From: Neobacillus rhizosphaerae
Lineage (GTDB): Bacteria > Bacillota > Bacilli > Bacillales > Cytobacillaceae
Length of the DNA stretch: 64,000 nucleotides
Direction of reading: 5' to 3'
Assembly (NCBI RefSeq): GCF_937468385.1
Contig: NZ_CALBWS010000009.1
Span: 1 to 64,000, forward strand
Positions 1-11,390 of the stretch are shown one piece after another (the stretch's first letter is position 1; each line of letters starts with the position of its first letter). Below the pieces are notes generated by a model, which was given only the letters and a program-made list of their open reading frames with translations, was not told the origin of the DNA and ran no database searches. The position numbers and the translations under genes are program-made.

Positions 1-70
1 TCGCTCGACTTGCATGTATTAGGCACGCCGCCAGCGTTCGTCCTGAGCCAGGATCAAACTCTCCAAGAAA
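1..70 (-). rRNA. rrs: 16S rRNA gene, 5' end only (partial)
   Basis: The reverse complement of the first 70 bases is the universal 16S 5' end, including the conserved AGAGTTTGATCCTGGCTCAG segment. The rest of the gene lies beyond the left edge of the window. It follows gyrA in the same direction, as rrnO does in B. subtilis, so it is the first gene of an rRNA operon next to the origin. The mature 5' end is placed by similarity and may be off by a few bases. Confidence 0.97.
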
Positions 71-199
71 GTTGATTAGCTCATAAAAGTTACGTTGGCT
101 TAGTTTCAATTGAAACTAATAGTTATTGTTTGTTTACACGTCTTTGTTTGTTTAGTTTTCAAAGGACAAAATTCTCTATCGCCCGTAAGCGACTTAATA

Positions 200-228
200 A
201 ATATATCATCTACCCTATTGTAAGTCAA
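200..228 (-). promoter_or_regulatory. rrn promoter P2
   Basis: On the minus strand a -35 TTGACT (223-228) and a -10 TATATT (200-205) are separated by exactly 17 bp, about 130 bp before the 16S 5' end. Position and strength fit the proximal rRNA promoter. Confidence 0.8.
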
Positions 229-284
229 CAAGTTTTTTTGTTTTTTACGTTAATTATTTTAGAAACGATTTGCTGACTTAGATG

Positions 285-313
285 ATTATAGCAGCCGACC
301 GCATTTATAACAA
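285..313 (-). promoter_or_regulatory. rrn promoter P1
   Basis: On the minus strand TTGTTA (308-313) and a perfect TATAAT (285-290) are separated by 17 bp. It lies 85 bp upstream of P2, giving the tandem promoter pair typical of Bacillus rRNA operons. Confidence 0.7.
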
Positions 314-325
314 GAAGTATTGAAA

Positions 326-350
326 AAGGAGCACAGATTATGTGCTCCTT
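326..350 (-). terminator. gyrA terminator
   Basis: A 10-bp perfect stem (AAGGAGCACA/TGTGCTCCTT) with a 5-nt loop lies just after the gyrA stop codon and is followed by T residues on the minus strand. It separates gyrA from the rrn promoters. Confidence 0.8.
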
Positions 351-358
351 CCTACTCA

Positions 359-2887
359 TTATTCTTCGCTCTTGGGTGTGCTACCATCTTGATTTTCATC
401 AAGAATGGCTTCATCTTCATCAATGCGATTAATTTCTTGATCTTCTTCTTCTTCCTCTTTTTCAACTTTAGCGACTGTTGCTACAAATTGGTTTTCACTT
501 TCCTTTATACTAATGAGTTTGACACCTTGAGTGTTTCGGCCCATTTTAGAAATACTAGCTACATCAATCCGAATGAGGACACCGCCAGTCGTAATAAGCA
601 TGAGATCTTCTTCACCTGTGACAGCTCTCATTGAAACCAGGTCTCCATTTTTCTCTGTTACATGGCAGGTCTTAATACCTTTACCACCACGTCCTTGGAT
701 CCGGTATTCTGAGGCAGGTGTACGTTTGCCGTATCCATTTTTGGTTACAATAAGTACATCATTGTTTTCTTCTAATACTTCCATCCCAACAACTTCATCA
801 TTACTATCAAGCGTTATCCCTTTTACGCCCGTTGCAGTTCGTCCCATTGATCTTACATCCGTTTCAGGGAAACGAATCAACATTCCATTTTTCGTCCCAA
901 TAATCATGTGCTTGCTGCCATCGGTTAGTCGGACGGAGATTAATTCATCCCCCTCGCGTAAACTCAAGGCGATTAGACCATTGTTCCTAATATTAGCAAA
1001 CGATGTTAACGGTGATCGTTTAGAGATACCTTCTTTTGTGGTAAAGAATAAGGACCAATCATCGACAAATTCTTCGACTGGAATGATTGCGTTCACCCAT
1101 TCTCCCTTTTCAATGCCGAGAAGGTTAATAATTGGAATCCCTTTTGCTGTCCGGCTAAATTCCGGTATTTCATAGCCTTTTGTGCGATATACCTTACCCT
1201 TATTAGTGAAAAATAGAATCGTGTCATGTGTCGAAGTTGTAATGAGTTGCTCGACAAAGTCATCTTCATTTGTCCCCATCCCCTGTATACCACGACCACC
1301 GCGTCTTTGGGCACGATAGGTGGAAACCGGAAGACGTTTTATATAACCGTTGTGGGTCAAAGAAATAACAATATTTTCGCGTGGAATTAAGTCTTCGTCC
1401 TCGATATTTTCAATTCCACCCGCCACAATTTCAGTGCGGCGCTTATCATTAAAGCGTTCTTTAATTTCAAGCAATTCTTCTCGAATGATTTCAAGAACCT
1501 TTTCCTCATCTGCTAAAATAGCTTTTAATTCTGCTATTAGATTCACAAGGTTTTGATATTCCTCTTCAATTTTTTCTCTTTCCAAGCCTGTTAAACGCTG
1601 CAAACGCATATCAAGAATTGCCTGTGCCTGCTTTTCAGAAAGATTGAATTGGCTCATTAACCCTGCGCGTGCAATATCCGTTGTTTGTGAACTACGGATA
1701 AGCGAAATAACTGCATCTAAATGATCAAGCGCAGTTCGTAAGCCTTCTAAAATATGGGCTCTTGCCTCTGCTTTACGTAACTCAAACTCCGTCCGCCTGC
1801 GAATAACCACTTTTTGATGATCTAAATAATGGACTAAACATTGCTTCAGGCTTAACACCTTTGGATGTCCATTTACTAAGGCTAATGTATTGATTCCAAA
1901 GCTGGTTTGAAGGGCTGTATGTTTATATAGATTATTTAAGAGGACATTTGCATTCGCATCTTTGCGGACTTCGATGACAATCCGCATCCCTTTGCGATCG
2001 GATTCATCTCTTAAATCTGTAATACCTTCAATTTTTTTATCACGAGCTAGTTCTGCAATTTTTTCAACCAATCTTGCTTTATTAACTTGATAGGGAAGCT
2101 CTTTAACAATGATAACTTCTTTGCCATTCGATTTTTGTTCAATTTCTACCTTAGCACGAACTGTTATTGACCCTCTGCCTGTTTCGTAAGCCTTACGAAT
2201 ACCGCTTCTGCCTAAGATTATCCCACCGGTTGGGAAGTCAGGTCCAGGGATAATTTCCATTAGCTCTTGTGTTGTCATTTCCGGGTCATGACTGATGGCT
2301 AACACTCCATCAATAACCTCTCCAAGCTGGTGTGGCGGGATATTGGTCGCCATACCCACGGCAATTCCAGTTGTTCCGTTAACTAATAGGTTAGGAAAAC
2401 GGGCTGGTAGGACGACAGGCTCTCTTTCCTCGCCATCATAGTTTGGTTGATAATCAATCGTATCTTTATTAATATCTCTTAATAATTCCATCGAGATTTT
2501 TGACATTCTCGATTCTGTATATCGCATTGCAGCTGCTGCGTCTCCGTCAACAGACCCGAAGTTCCCGTGTCCATCTACGAGCATGTAACGATAGTTGAAG
2601 TCCTGTGCCATACGAACCATTGTTTCGTAAACAGCAGAATCACCGTGAGGGTGATATTTACCAATAACATCACCGACGATACGGGCAGATTTCTTATAAG
2701 GTTTGTCCGCATGGATTCCAAGATCATGCATAGCATATAAAATTCGACGATGAACAGGTTTTAATCCATCACGAACATCTGGAAGGGCACGCGAGACGAT
2801 AACACTCATGGCATAGTCAAGAAAGGATGATTTCATCTCCTGACTGATATTGATCTCTTTTACTTGAGATTTTGGCGTTTCAGACAT
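359..2887 (-). CDS. gyrA: DNA gyrase subunit A
   Basis: Breakage-reunion subunit of DNA gyrase, 842 aa, which introduces negative supercoils in an A2B2 complex with GyrB. The N-terminal winged-helix/tower domain carries the catalytic Tyr in AMRYTES (about Y123). The quinolone-resistance region reads [10 protein letters not shown] with Ser84 and Glu88, the usual susceptible residues. GyrA-box repeats ([17 protein letters not shown]) mark the C-terminal beta-pinwheel, followed by an acidic tail. I start at the ATG preceded by AGGAGG at 2,892-2,901. An upstream in-frame ATG at 2,932 has no Shine-Dalgarno and adds a nonconserved leader. It lies downstream of gyrB, probably cotranscribed. Confidence 0.98.
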   Translation of the reverse strand: MSETPKSQVKEINISQEMKSSFLDYAMSVIVSRALPDVRDGLKPVHRRILYAMHDLGIHADKPYKKSARIVGDVIGKYHPHGDSAVYETMVRMAQDFNYRYMLVDGHGNFGSVDGDAAAAMRYTESRMSKISMELLRDINKDTIDYQPNYDGEEREPVVLPARFPNLLVNGTTGIAVGMATNIPPHQLGEVIDGVLAISHDPEMTTQELMEIIPGPDFPTGGIILGRSGIRKAYETGRGSITVRAKVEIEQKSNGKEVIIVKELPYQVNKARLVEKIAELARDKKIEGITDLRDESDRKGMRIVIEVRKDANANVLLNNLYKHTALQTSFGINTLALVNGHPKVLSLKQCLVHYLDHQKVVIRRRTEFELRKAEARAHILEGLRTALDHLDAVISLIRSSQTTDIARAGLMSQFNLSEKQAQAILDMRLQRLTGLEREKIEEEYQNLVNLIAELKAILADEEKVLEIIREELLEIKERFNDKRRTEIVAGGIENIEDEDLIPRENIVISLTHNGYIKRLPVSTYRAQRRGGRGIQGMGTNEDDFVEQLITTSTHDTILFFTNKGKVYRTKGYEIPEFSRTAKGIPIINLLGIEKGEWVNAIIPVEEFVDDWSLFFTTKEGISKRSPLTSFANIRNNGLIALSLREGDELISVRLTDGSKHMIIGTKNGMLIRFPETDVRSMGRTATGVKGITLDSNDEVVGMEVLEENNDVLIVTKNGYGKRTPASEYRIQGRGGKGIKTCHVTEKNGDLVSMRAVTGEEDLMLITTGGVLIRIDVASISKMGRNTQGVKLISIKESENQFVATVAKVEKEEEEEDQEINRIDEDEAILDENQDGSTPKSEE

Positions 2888-3013
2888 ATTTGGAACCTCC
2901 TGTTTTGGGTGCCGAGAGGTAATGATGGCCACCCTGCAATCTAGGTAAACGAAAAAAGGAGGATAGTGGTTACCCCTCTACCCCTTTTTCCTATTTCTAG
3001 CTCTAACGCTTTT

Positions 3014-4948
<1,935 letters not shown>

Positions 4949-5058
4949 TCACCTGCACCTTCTGACAAAAATACATCTATATTTTCGTACTTAATCAAAT
5001 AGAAAACTCACCGACTGGCTAGCCCCTAAAGGCGAAGACAGAGAGGTAGTTGCCCTTA

Positions 5059-5093
5059 TGACTGAAAGGAAAGTATAACTTTCCTTTCAGTCA
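5059..5093. repeat. 16-bp perfect hairpin upstream of gyrB
   Basis: TGACTGAAAGGAAAGT (5,059-5,074) and its exact inverse (5,078-5,093) are separated by three bases. No T-run follows on the minus strand, so it is not a classical terminator. It lies in the remB-gyrB gap, and the bases 5,015-5,058 beside it resemble degraded copies of the GC-rich repeat family seen elsewhere in the window. Confidence 0.7.
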
Positions 5094-5123
5094 ATAGTGA
5101 TCTTATAATTCCTGTATATTTTT

Positions 5124-5351
5124 TTAGTTTGAGCGTTTTTTTAAGGTTCCAGAAGCAATCGGGGATAAATAAACTTTGTCATATGTAATAATGACCGACT
5201 TAAAAGGGTTTTTGGACAAATTGATTACTCTTTCTTTATGGAAATTTAAGAATTCTTCTACCAAGTCCGACTGGTTGGCACTCTCTTTATCCAATATGGA
5301 AATAATGTCCTTCGCCCTTATATTAAGATCTTCCCCGATATGAATATACAT
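5124..5351 (-). CDS. remB: extracellular matrix regulator RemB (DUF370 family, YaaB)
   Basis: Small protein of 75 aa beginning MYIHIGEDLNIRAKDIISIL, typical of the RemA/RemB (DUF370) family. Its B. subtilis counterpart lies in the same place between recF and gyrB and promotes biofilm matrix gene expression. The start is the ATG at 5,351, preceded by GAGGTGG. An in-frame start four codons earlier would swallow that site. RemB regulates alongside RemA and SlrR in B. subtilis; its action here is inferred from family and position. Confidence 0.9.
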   Translation of the reverse strand: MYIHIGEDLNIRAKDIISILDKESANQSDLVEEFLNFHKERVINLSKNPFKSVIITYDKVYLSPIASGTLKKRSN

Positions 5352-5377
5352 GCTCCACCTCAATTAACTTTCTACTA

Positions 5378-5466
5378 TCTAGCTTCACCGCCTAGGGACG
5401 ATAAGGCGCTTATGCTTTTCTTATTGTCTAGCTCCAGCGCCCAACGGGCACTTACGCTTTTCTTAT
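5378..5466 (-). repeat. GC-rich dispersed repeat, two short copies in tandem
   Basis: Read on the minus strand, two units start AAGAAAAGC and end with a GC-rich inverted segment plus GGAGCTAGACAAT or GAAGCTAGAT. The same element family occurs at 14,443, 16,671, 37,356 and 63,530. The first unit supplies the last codons and stop of recF. Confidence 0.75.
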
Positions 5467-6567
5467 AACGCCGGACTCAACAATATAGGTTGAGGCTTCT
5501 TTTAATGTTTGATGGTCAATTCCTTCGACACTTGTTGTCGTCACAAAGGTTTGGACCTTCCCTTGAATTGTATTAAGTAAATGGGATTGCCGAAAGTCGT
5601 CTAATTCCGATAAAACATCGTCCAGGAGTAAAATTGGATACTCACCAATTTCATTATTGATTAATTCAATTTCAGCAAGTTTTAGCGATAGGGCCGTTGT
5701 TCGCTGCTGGCCTTGGGAACCGAATGTTTGCACGTCTCTACCATTGACAAAAAATAACAAATCGTCACGATGGGGGCCAAACAGGGTTGTGCCACGTTCT
5801 ATTTCCCTTCCTCTGACTTTTGCAAACTTTTCCTCAAAGCTTGCTATCATCTTCGACAATTCCTGATCTTCTAATACCTCAACAGAGGGCTTATAGGTAA
5901 TTTCAAGCGATTCTAAACCCCTTGAAATTCCTTGATGAATCGGTTTCGCCCAATTCTGCAGTAACCGGAGAAATTCAAACCTTTTGGTTACAATCTTCAC
6001 GGCCACTTGAATAAATTGCTCCGTTAGAATTTCCAACATAGTCTGATCCGATTGCTTTTTTATCTGCATCATTTTTAAATAATGATTGCGCTGCTGAAGT
6101 ATTTTTTGATATTGACTCATATCATGTAAATAAATGGGGGATACTTGCCCGATTTCCATATCGATAAACCGTCTTCGCACCTGCGGGCTGCCTTTTACAA
6201 TGTTAAGATCTTCAGGTGCAAACATAACCACGTTCATATTTCCGACATATTGACTTAACCGTTGCTGTTCAATATGGTTACATTTTGCCTTTTTTCCCTT
6301 TTTGGAGATAACTAATTGCAGTGGCAAAGAGCTGTGCTGTTTTTGAACTCTACCCTCTATTTTAGCATACTCTTGGTCCCAGCGAATAAGTTCTTTATCA
6401 TTCGAAGTTCGGTGTGACTTCGCCATCGCTAACACATAAATGGATTCCATGACGTTTGTTTTCCCTTGGGCGTTTTCACCTAGGATGACATTTACTTTAT
6501 TTTCAAATTCGACGAATAACTCTTCGTAATTCCGATAATTTCTTAACGCTAACTTTTCTATATACAT
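5452..6567 (-). CDS. recF: DNA replication and repair protein RecF
   Basis: ABC-type SMC-like ATPase of 371 aa that binds ssDNA-dsDNA junctions and helps RecO/RecR load RecA at gaps and stalled forks. Walker A reads [10 protein letters not shown] (about residues 30-39), the signature region [17 protein letters not shown], and Walker [13 protein letters not shown]. It follows yaaA by 18 bp on the minus strand, as in B. subtilis. The C-terminal residues IRKA and the stop codon come from the start of a dispersed repeat (the ATAAGAAAAGCG motif), so the extreme C-terminus differs from relatives. Confidence 0.97.
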   Translation of the reverse strand: MYIEKLALRNYRNYEELFVEFENKVNVILGENAQGKTNVMESIYVLAMAKSHRTSNDKELIRWDQEYAKIEGRVQKQHSSLPLQLVISKKGKKAKCNHIEQQRLSQYVGNMNVVMFAPEDLNIVKGSPQVRRRFIDMEIGQVSPIYLHDMSQYQKILQQRNHYLKMMQIKKQSDQTMLEILTEQFIQVAVKIVTKRFEFLRLLQNWAKPIHQGISRGLESLEITYKPSVEVLEDQELSKMIASFEEKFAKVRGREIERGTTLFGPHRDDLLFFVNGRDVQTFGSQGQQRTTALSLKLAEIELINNEIGEYPILLLDDVLSELDDFRQSHLLNTIQGKVQTFVTTTSVEGIDHQTLKEASTYIVESGVIRKA

Positions 6568-6585
6568 GGGAAACGCATCCTTTAG

Positions 6586-6801
6586 CTACTCGGTAATCAC
6601 AAACTCCCCAAAGCCAGCAATTTGGACTTTGTCACCTGTACGAAGTTTTCTTCCTCTTCTTTGGTCCTTCTCACCATTGATAAATATTTCATGTTCACTT
6701 AAAAACCATTTTGCCATACCGCCCGTTTGAATTACATCAGCCAATTTTAGAAATTGCCCCAATGTAATATATTCCGTATCTAGCTTTATTTTTTCAGGCA
6801 C
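6586..6801 (-). CDS. yaaA: S4-domain RNA-binding protein YaaA
   Basis: An S4-like RNA-binding protein of 71 aa (ITLGQFLKLADVIQTGGMAK, then NGEKDQRRGRKL), encoded between dnaN and recF in most Bacillales. Members have been linked to ribosome assembly; the exact role here is inferred. I choose a GTG start at 6,801. GAGGGTG lies six bases upstream and the resulting length equals that of B. subtilis YaaA. An ATG five codons earlier would overlap that ribosome-binding site. Confidence 0.9.
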   Translation of the reverse strand: MPEKIKLDTEYITLGQFLKLADVIQTGGMAKWFLSEHEIFINGEKDQRRGRKLRTGDKVQIAGFGEFVITE

Positions 6802-6965
6802 AGTCGTCACCCTCATTTCTAAAATGGTCTCAATACTTTATTTTACTAAAAAAACCAGCAGGATACAAAGGAAAGCCGAAAGAAAAATATTATCGCATAT
6901 ATCAAGAAAAACGCTAGCGCTGGATAATTCTCAGAGTCCATTGTTTTAAATTTTTTATATTAGTA

Positions 6966-6993
6966 AGAAAGCCGCCAATTAAAAACTGGCGGC
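6966..6993 (-). terminator. dnaN terminator
   Basis: On the minus strand a GCCGCCA/TGGCGGC stem follows the dnaN stop and is followed by TTTCTT. It separates dnaAN from the yaaA-recF group. The rest of 6,802-7,012 shows no gene. Confidence 0.75.
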
Positions 6994-7012
6994 ATATGTG
7001 GGAGTTTAAAAT

Positions 7013-8149
7013 TTAGTAGGTTCTCACCGGTAAAATCAACTGCAAAATTGTTTCATCATGAAGTGGGCGGATCACGAATGGACGCATTGCCCCCGTAAAA
7101 CTAACCTTGATATCTGTACCTTCAAGTGCTTTTAGGGCATCCATCATGTATTTCGCACTAAAGGAAATCTTTAATTCTTCGCCATCAATGGACTGGCTTT
7201 GAATCTCTTCGATTACCTTTCCAACTTCAGGAGTATTCGAGGAAATTTCGATGGTTCGGTCCTCAATGGTTGAAAACTTAACAACATTGTTTCTTCCTTC
7301 ACGAGCAAGCAGGGATGCACGATCGATAGCTTGCAAGAATTCCTTCGTATTGACAATAACCTCTGTTTTACTTTCAGATGGAATTAATCTGGATGTATCA
7401 GGATAATTACCTTCTAACAATCTTGAGAAAAATAATAAATGCTTCGCTTTAAATAAAATTTGATTTTCGGTAATGACAATATCAATTAGTTCATTGGAGT
7501 CATCAATGATTTTACTTAATTCATTCAAGCTTTTACCAGGAATGACAACATTATAGTTTGCATTATTTTCTGTTTCGATTTTGGACTTCCTTAGTGCGAG
7601 ACGATGGCTATCTGTTGCAATACAGTTTAGTTCACCATTTTCAATCTTCCAGTTGACACCTGTCAAGATGGGCCGTGTTTCAGAGGTGGACACAGCAAAA
7701 TGGGTTTGTCTAATCATTGCTTTTAATAGATCGGTTGCAATATGAAATTTATTATTTTCCTCAATTTGCGGAAGGTGAGGATATTCCTCTGCGTCAAGTC
7801 CGTTTAGATTAAATTCGGATTTACCAGAACGGATAACCGTTTGAAGTGACCCTAATACTTCAATTTCTACTGAATCGGTTGGAAGTTTTTTTACTATCTC
7901 ACTAAAGAACTTTGCTTGGAGTACGATGGCACCAGATTGTTTGATTTCAACAATTTCATCTCCTCCTTCTTCTTTAGGAATAAAGGATTCAATCGAGATA
8001 TCAGAATCACTTCCAGTTAAGGTAACTCCCTCTGCAGTTGCTGTAATTTTAATTCCCGTTAAGATTGGAATCGTTGTTCTTGACGTGACAGCCTTCATAA
8101 CATCTTGAACACTCTGTACCAAGCGGTCGCGTTGGATTATAAATTTCAT
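7013..8149 (-). CDS. dnaN: DNA polymerase III beta sliding clamp
   Basis: Ring-shaped processivity clamp, 378 aa, that tethers the replicative polymerases PolC and DnaE and many repair proteins to DNA. The three-domain fold is evident from the conserved DnaN pattern: N-terminal MKFIIQRDRLVQSVQDVMKA, central FAVSTSETRPILTGV and C-terminal MRPFVIRP..LQLILPVRTY. The start ATG has GGAGG upstream (AACGGAGGATAAAAA). It follows dnaA after a 180-bp gap that carries the origin unwinding element, as in B. subtilis. Confidence 0.98.
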   Translation of the reverse strand: MKFIIQRDRLVQSVQDVMKAVTSRTTIPILTGIKITATAEGVTLTGSDSDISIESFIPKEEGGDEIVEIKQSGAIVLQAKFFSEIVKKLPTDSVEIEVLGSLQTVIRSGKSEFNLNGLDAEEYPHLPQIEENNKFHIATDLLKAMIRQTHFAVSTSETRPILTGVNWKIENGELNCIATDSHRLALRKSKIETENNANYNVVIPGKSLNELSKIIDDSNELIDIVITENQILFKAKHLLFFSRLLEGNYPDTSRLIPSESKTEVIVNTKEFLQAIDRASLLAREGRNNVVKFSTIEDRTIEISSNTPEVGKVIEEIQSQSIDGEELKISFSAKYMMDALKALEGTDIKVSFTGAMRPFVIRPLHDETILQLILPVRTY

Positions 8150-8170
8150 TTTTTATCCTCCGTTAAGCAT

Positions 8171-8325
8171 ATTTTTAAAAGCAGTTAATATAATATTATT
8201 TATTAAAAAAAATAGTAGAAGTACTAGTAGGGCCTGTTAGTATGTGGATAACTGCTATTTTTAATAGAAACACAGCCTATCCACATGTGGACAGACTGTG
8301 TGTAAATCATAAGCAGTTATTCACA
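8171..8325 (-). other. oriC, dnaA-dnaN part: DnaA boxes, DnaA-trios and AT-rich unwinding element
   Basis: DnaA boxes are at 8,317-8,325 (TTATTCACA), 8,286-8,294 and 8,277-8,285 (back to back) and 8,243-8,251 (TGTGGATAA). Next to the last comes a GC-rich GGCC (8,231-8,234). Then follow six consecutive triplets of the TAG/AAG/TAC type (8,213-8,230), and then an almost pure AT tract (8,171-8,212). This is the DnaA box, GC segment, DnaA-trio, AT-rich order described for the B. subtilis basal unwinding system. Confidence 0.85.
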
Positions 8326-8331
8326 ATATGA

Positions 8332-9678
8332 TTAAATTTTCAACAGTTCGTTTAGTTCCTTCATTTGCTTTTGCAGCTGCGAATCGGTTTGCAGCAGCTT
8401 TGAAATTTTTTCATGGGCATGAATCACCGTCGTATGATCCCGTCCACCAAACTCTTCTCCTATTTTAGGTAAAGAGTAATCTGTTAATTCACGTGATAAA
8501 TACATTGCTATCTGCCTTGGAAAGGCGACAGATTTTGTCCGCTTTTTTGCCTTGAAATCCTCAAGTTTAATACTATAGTGTTCGCCCACAGTCCGTTGAA
8601 TTTCAAGAATCGTAATCACCTTTGGCTTGGAGCTTGGAATAATATCCTTTAATGCCTCTGCAGCTAAATCGGCATTGATGTCTTTATTGATTAATGAAGA
8701 ATAGGCGACAACACGGATGAGCGCTCCTTCAAGTTCACGAATATTTGAATCAATTTGGTTGGCAATATAAAGCATTACTTCATTAGGAATATCTAAGCCT
8801 TCTGCCCTTGCCTTTTTTCGCAGAATGGCAATTCTTGTTTCCAAATCTGGAGGCGTAATATCGGTAATTAATCCCCATTCAAACCGTGAGCGCAGGCGGT
8901 CTTCCAATGTTGGAATTTCTCTTGGCGGCCGGTCGCTAGAAATAATAATTTGTTTGCTTTCCTCATGTAAAGCATTAAATGTATGGAAAAATTCCTCTTG
9001 TGTTGATTCTTTTCCAGCTAAAAACTGAATATCATCAATTAGCAGGATATCCACGTTTCGATATTTATTGCGGAAATTCTCCGCTTTGTTGTCACGAATC
9101 GAGTTAATGAACTCATTGGTGAATTTTTCCGACGATAAATAAACCACTTTTGCAGCAGGATTATGGTCTAAGACATAATGACCAATCGCATGCATTAAGT
9201 GTGTCTTTCCTAATCCTACTCCACCGTAAATAAAGAGGGGATTGTATGCTTTTGCTGGCGCTTCTGCTACCGCAAGTGAGGCTGCATGGGCAAATCGGTT
9301 GCCAGAGCCAATAACAAACGTATCAAATGTATACTTTGGATTTAATATGTTTGGCGGAAAATCAGCATGATCATCATCTTTTTTTGCCTTTCTTGGGGGC
9401 GTTGGTAGGTCAAGATTTTCCTCTTTTTGATTTTGCGGAATGATAAATTTTACTGAAAGTTCTTCTCCGGTTATTTCGTAGAGAATTCCAGAGATTAACT
9501 GAGAATAACGCTCTTCCAGCCAATCACGTGCAAATTCATTTGGCGCCGTGATGACAAGCAGATCGCCTTGAAGGGAATGAGCTTTTGTCGACTTGAGCCA
9601 AGTATCAAAACTAGGCTTGCTTATCTTTTTTTCAATATTAGCCAACGCTGCATTCCAAAGATCCGCAATATTTTCCAA
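8332..9678 (-). CDS. dnaA: chromosomal replication initiator DnaA
   Basis: AAA+ initiator, 448 aa, that binds DnaA boxes and melts oriC. The N-terminal helicase-loading domain starts [18 protein letters not shown]. The AAA+ domain has Walker [16 protein letters not shown] and Walker [15 protein letters not shown]. Domain IV carries the DNA-binding signature [15 protein letters not shown]. The start is TTG, preceded by AAGGAGGGA, the same start-codon type as B. subtilis dnaA. It is flanked on both sides by DnaA-box clusters. Confidence 0.99.
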   Translation of the reverse strand: MENIADLWNAALANIEKKISKPSFDTWLKSTKAHSLQGDLLVITAPNEFARDWLEERYSQLISGILYEITGEELSVKFIIPQNQKEENLDLPTPPRKAKKDDDHADFPPNILNPKYTFDTFVIGSGNRFAHAASLAVAEAPAKAYNPLFIYGGVGLGKTHLMHAIGHYVLDHNPAAKVVYLSSEKFTNEFINSIRDNKAENFRNKYRNVDILLIDDIQFLAGKESTQEEFFHTFNALHEESKQIIISSDRPPREIPTLEDRLRSRFEWGLITDITPPDLETRIAILRKKARAEGLDIPNEVMLYIANQIDSNIRELEGALIRVVAYSSLINKDINADLAAEALKDIIPSSKPKVITILEIQRTVGEHYSIKLEDFKAKKRTKSVAFPRQIAMYLSRELTDYSLPKIGEEFGGRDHTTVIHAHEKISKLLQTDSQLQKQMKELNELLKI

Positions 9679-9712
9679 CTAATGTCCCTCCTTCTTTCAT
9701 AATTAGTTTTGT

Positions 9713-9742
9713 CGATAGGAGAAAGGATAACTTTCCTATCTG
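9713..9742. repeat. hairpin upstream of dnaA
   Basis: GATAGG-AGAAAG and CTTTCCTATC can pair across a short loop (GATAA), with one bulged base. It resembles the hairpin upstream of gyrB in its AAAG..CTTTCC core. No function is evident. Confidence 0.45.
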
Positions 9743-9914
9743 ACATAAGCGCAACTACGCCTCATGAACCGCCAAACGGTTTGCCCGGCGAGTTTTCTTT
9801 ATTTAAATGGCATTTTGTAGTATTTACTGTCTAACTCCAAAAGTTTTTAATCATTTACGGAGTATTCTCTTCGCAACCGGGTAACCATTGTAACTAAAGT
9901 TCCGTGAAAATGGC

Positions 9915-9960
9915 TGTCAAACAACAGAATCCAGCCTATTACTTTATTAATATACGAAAC
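9915..9960 (-). promoter_or_regulatory. dnaA: candidate dnaA promoter region
   Basis: On the minus strand a consensus -35 TTGACA is found at 9,915-9,920, about 240 bp before dnaA. No good -10 at 17 bp is visible (TTAGTT is the best), so the call is tentative. Confidence 0.3.
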
Positions 9961-10019
9961 AGTGGTTGTGGAAAACATATATAAGGAAATAATGTGGAGT
10001 TTCGACAATATCCACCCCT

Positions 10020-10282
10020 TGTGGACAAGTTTTTACAGAGTAACAGGATAACATGTCCACATGTTATCCACAATTTGTGGATAACATTTATTCGGGATAA
10101 AGTTATTAAGAGTGAAAACACAAATATAATATCAAATAATAACAAGACGCGCAATGATTTTTCGAAGTTTATCCACAACTGTAACATTGTGTGCATGAAA
10201 ATTGTCCACAAGCTTTTCTTTTGTGAAAAACCTGTCAATATCCTGTGTGGATAATGCAAAACATGTCGATTTTTTATCCACA
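10020..10282. other. oriC, rpmH-dnaA part: DnaA-box array
   Basis: Eight DnaA-box matches lie in 260 bp. Five have perfect cores (TTATCCACA or its complement at 10,064-10,072, 10,076-10,084, 10,169-10,177, 10,246-10,254, 10,274-10,282). Three are one-mismatch boxes (10,020-10,028, 10,054-10,062, 10,202-10,210). With the cluster after dnaA this makes the bipartite Bacillus oriC. The remaining bases between dnaA and rpmH hold only AT-rich DNA and the rpmH promoter; no gene is supported. Confidence 0.92.
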
Positions 10283-10475
10283 GGATAAAAAAGTGGAAAT
10301 TTCCTTTGTACGAAGTCACTAGAAGCTGGCGCTCGAATAGGACATTTTTCAAAGTCCAAAGAAAAAATAATTTCCGTCTGTAGATCCGATTTTTTATTTA
10401 GGTTTAGATTGTCTAAAAATGAGCTAATACATGTTCAAAAAAAATTGGAAATGTAAAACAATATTTTGTGAGTGG

Positions 10476-10505
10476 TTGACAATATTATGCTCTCATCTTT
10501 ATAAT
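10476..10505 (+). promoter_or_regulatory. rpmH: rpmH promoter
   Basis: A perfect TTGACA (10,476-10,481) and a perfect TATAAT (10,500-10,505) with 18 bp between them, 54 bp before the rpmH start. Confidence 0.85.
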
Positions 10506-10558
10506 AGTTAAGACTGTCATTTACATTCGATAGCTATTCCTCAGGGAGGTGTCATATA

Positions 10559-10693
10559 ATGAAAAGAACATATCAACCAAATAGTCGTAAACATAGTAAG
10601 GTTCACGGTTTCCGCAGTCGTATGAGTTCAGCAAATGGACGTAAGGTTCTTGCTCGTCGTCGTCAAAAGGGAAGAAAAGTATTATCAGCTTAG
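10559..10693 (+). CDS. rpmH: 50S ribosomal protein L34
   Basis: Very basic 44-aa ribosomal protein of the large subunit, starting [20 protein letters not shown] and ending with the conserved [12 protein letters not shown] tail. Length is exactly that of the family. The start is preceded by GGGAGGTG. A consensus promoter lies upstream and a strong terminator immediately downstream. The gene order rpmH-rnpA-yidC-jag is conserved across Firmicutes. Confidence 0.98.
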   Translation: MKRTYQPNSRKHSKVHGFRSRMSSANGRKVLARRRQKGRKVLSA

Positions 10694-10723
10694 ACCACTG
10701 AAACGTCTCAGTGGTCTTTTTTC
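10693..10723 (+). terminator. rpmH terminator
   Basis: GACCACTGA (10,693-10,701) pairs with TCAGTGGTC (10,708-10,716) and is followed by six T. It begins at the last base of the stop codon, so it probably attenuates read-through into rnpA. Confidence 0.9.
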
Positions 10724-10881
10724 TAATCATAGGGGGTAACTAAGCAGTTAACCCTCTTTTTTAGGAAAGTGAAGTCCTTTTCGGCCATGAAATTTTTACA
10801 ACTTAAGATAATGAATACAACTAACGGTTATAGTAGAAATGGAATCATTACATGGAGCCAACCAGGACTGAAGGTGTTTAT

Positions 10882-11223
10882 ATGAAGAAAGAGTTCCGAA
10901 TAAAAAGAAATAAAGACTTTCAAGCAGCCTTTCAGAAGGGCTATTCGTTTGCCAATCGGCAATTTGTTGTTTATTCATTAAAAAAAGAGGGGCAGGACTT
11001 TTTTCGTATCGGACTGTCTGTCAGTAAGAAGATTGGAAATGCTGTAACAAGGAATAGAATCAAAAGGTATGTTAGACAAGCTATTTTTGAGTTGAACGAT
11101 CAATTAGCTTCTGGGAATGATTATGTGATTATTGCGAGGAAGCCCACTGCTGAAATGGACTTTTTTGAGGTGAAAAAGAGTTTAACTCATGTCTTAAAGG
11201 TCGGAAAGGTCTTAAAAAAATAG
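10882..11223 (+). CDS. rnpA: ribonuclease P protein component
   Basis: Basic protein of 113 aa that assists the RNase P RNA in maturing tRNA 5' ends. The diagnostic RnpA signature is present: ISRK-type stretch [20 protein letters not shown], with the conserved RNRIKR. I start at the ATG at 10,882, which has AAGGTG upstream and gives the normal N-terminus ([17 protein letters not shown]). An earlier in-frame ATG at 10,852 would add ten unconserved residues. It is followed by spoIIIJ. Confidence 0.96.
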   Translation: MKKEFRIKRNKDFQAAFQKGYSFANRQFVVYSLKKEGQDFFRIGLSVSKKIGNAVTRNRIKRYVRQAIFELNDQLASGNDYVIIARKPTAEMDFFEVKKSLTHVLKVGKVLKK

Positions 11224-11390
11224 CAGTAAGCGTAAATGTTTACGATTTAATCAAAATATAGCTGTGGAATGAAGACAATTCATTTAGAAAAATGATAAAA
11301 TACCAATGAAATATTTGGAAAGAAAATCTTTACATAATGAGTGTGATTCATGAAATTTCCAATATATAGACTATAAGGAGGAAAAGTTGG

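Noticed and set aside
531..1175. Long plus-strand frame opposite gyrA (also 3,486-4,034 opposite gyrB and 31,756-32,337 opposite dnaC)
   Set aside because: They are antisense shadows of strongly conserved genes and show no recognisable protein or ribosome-binding site.
9939..10352. Frames on both strands inside the oriC array
   Set aside because: They run through the DnaA-box array and contain no conserved protein sequence; the region is explained by oriC.
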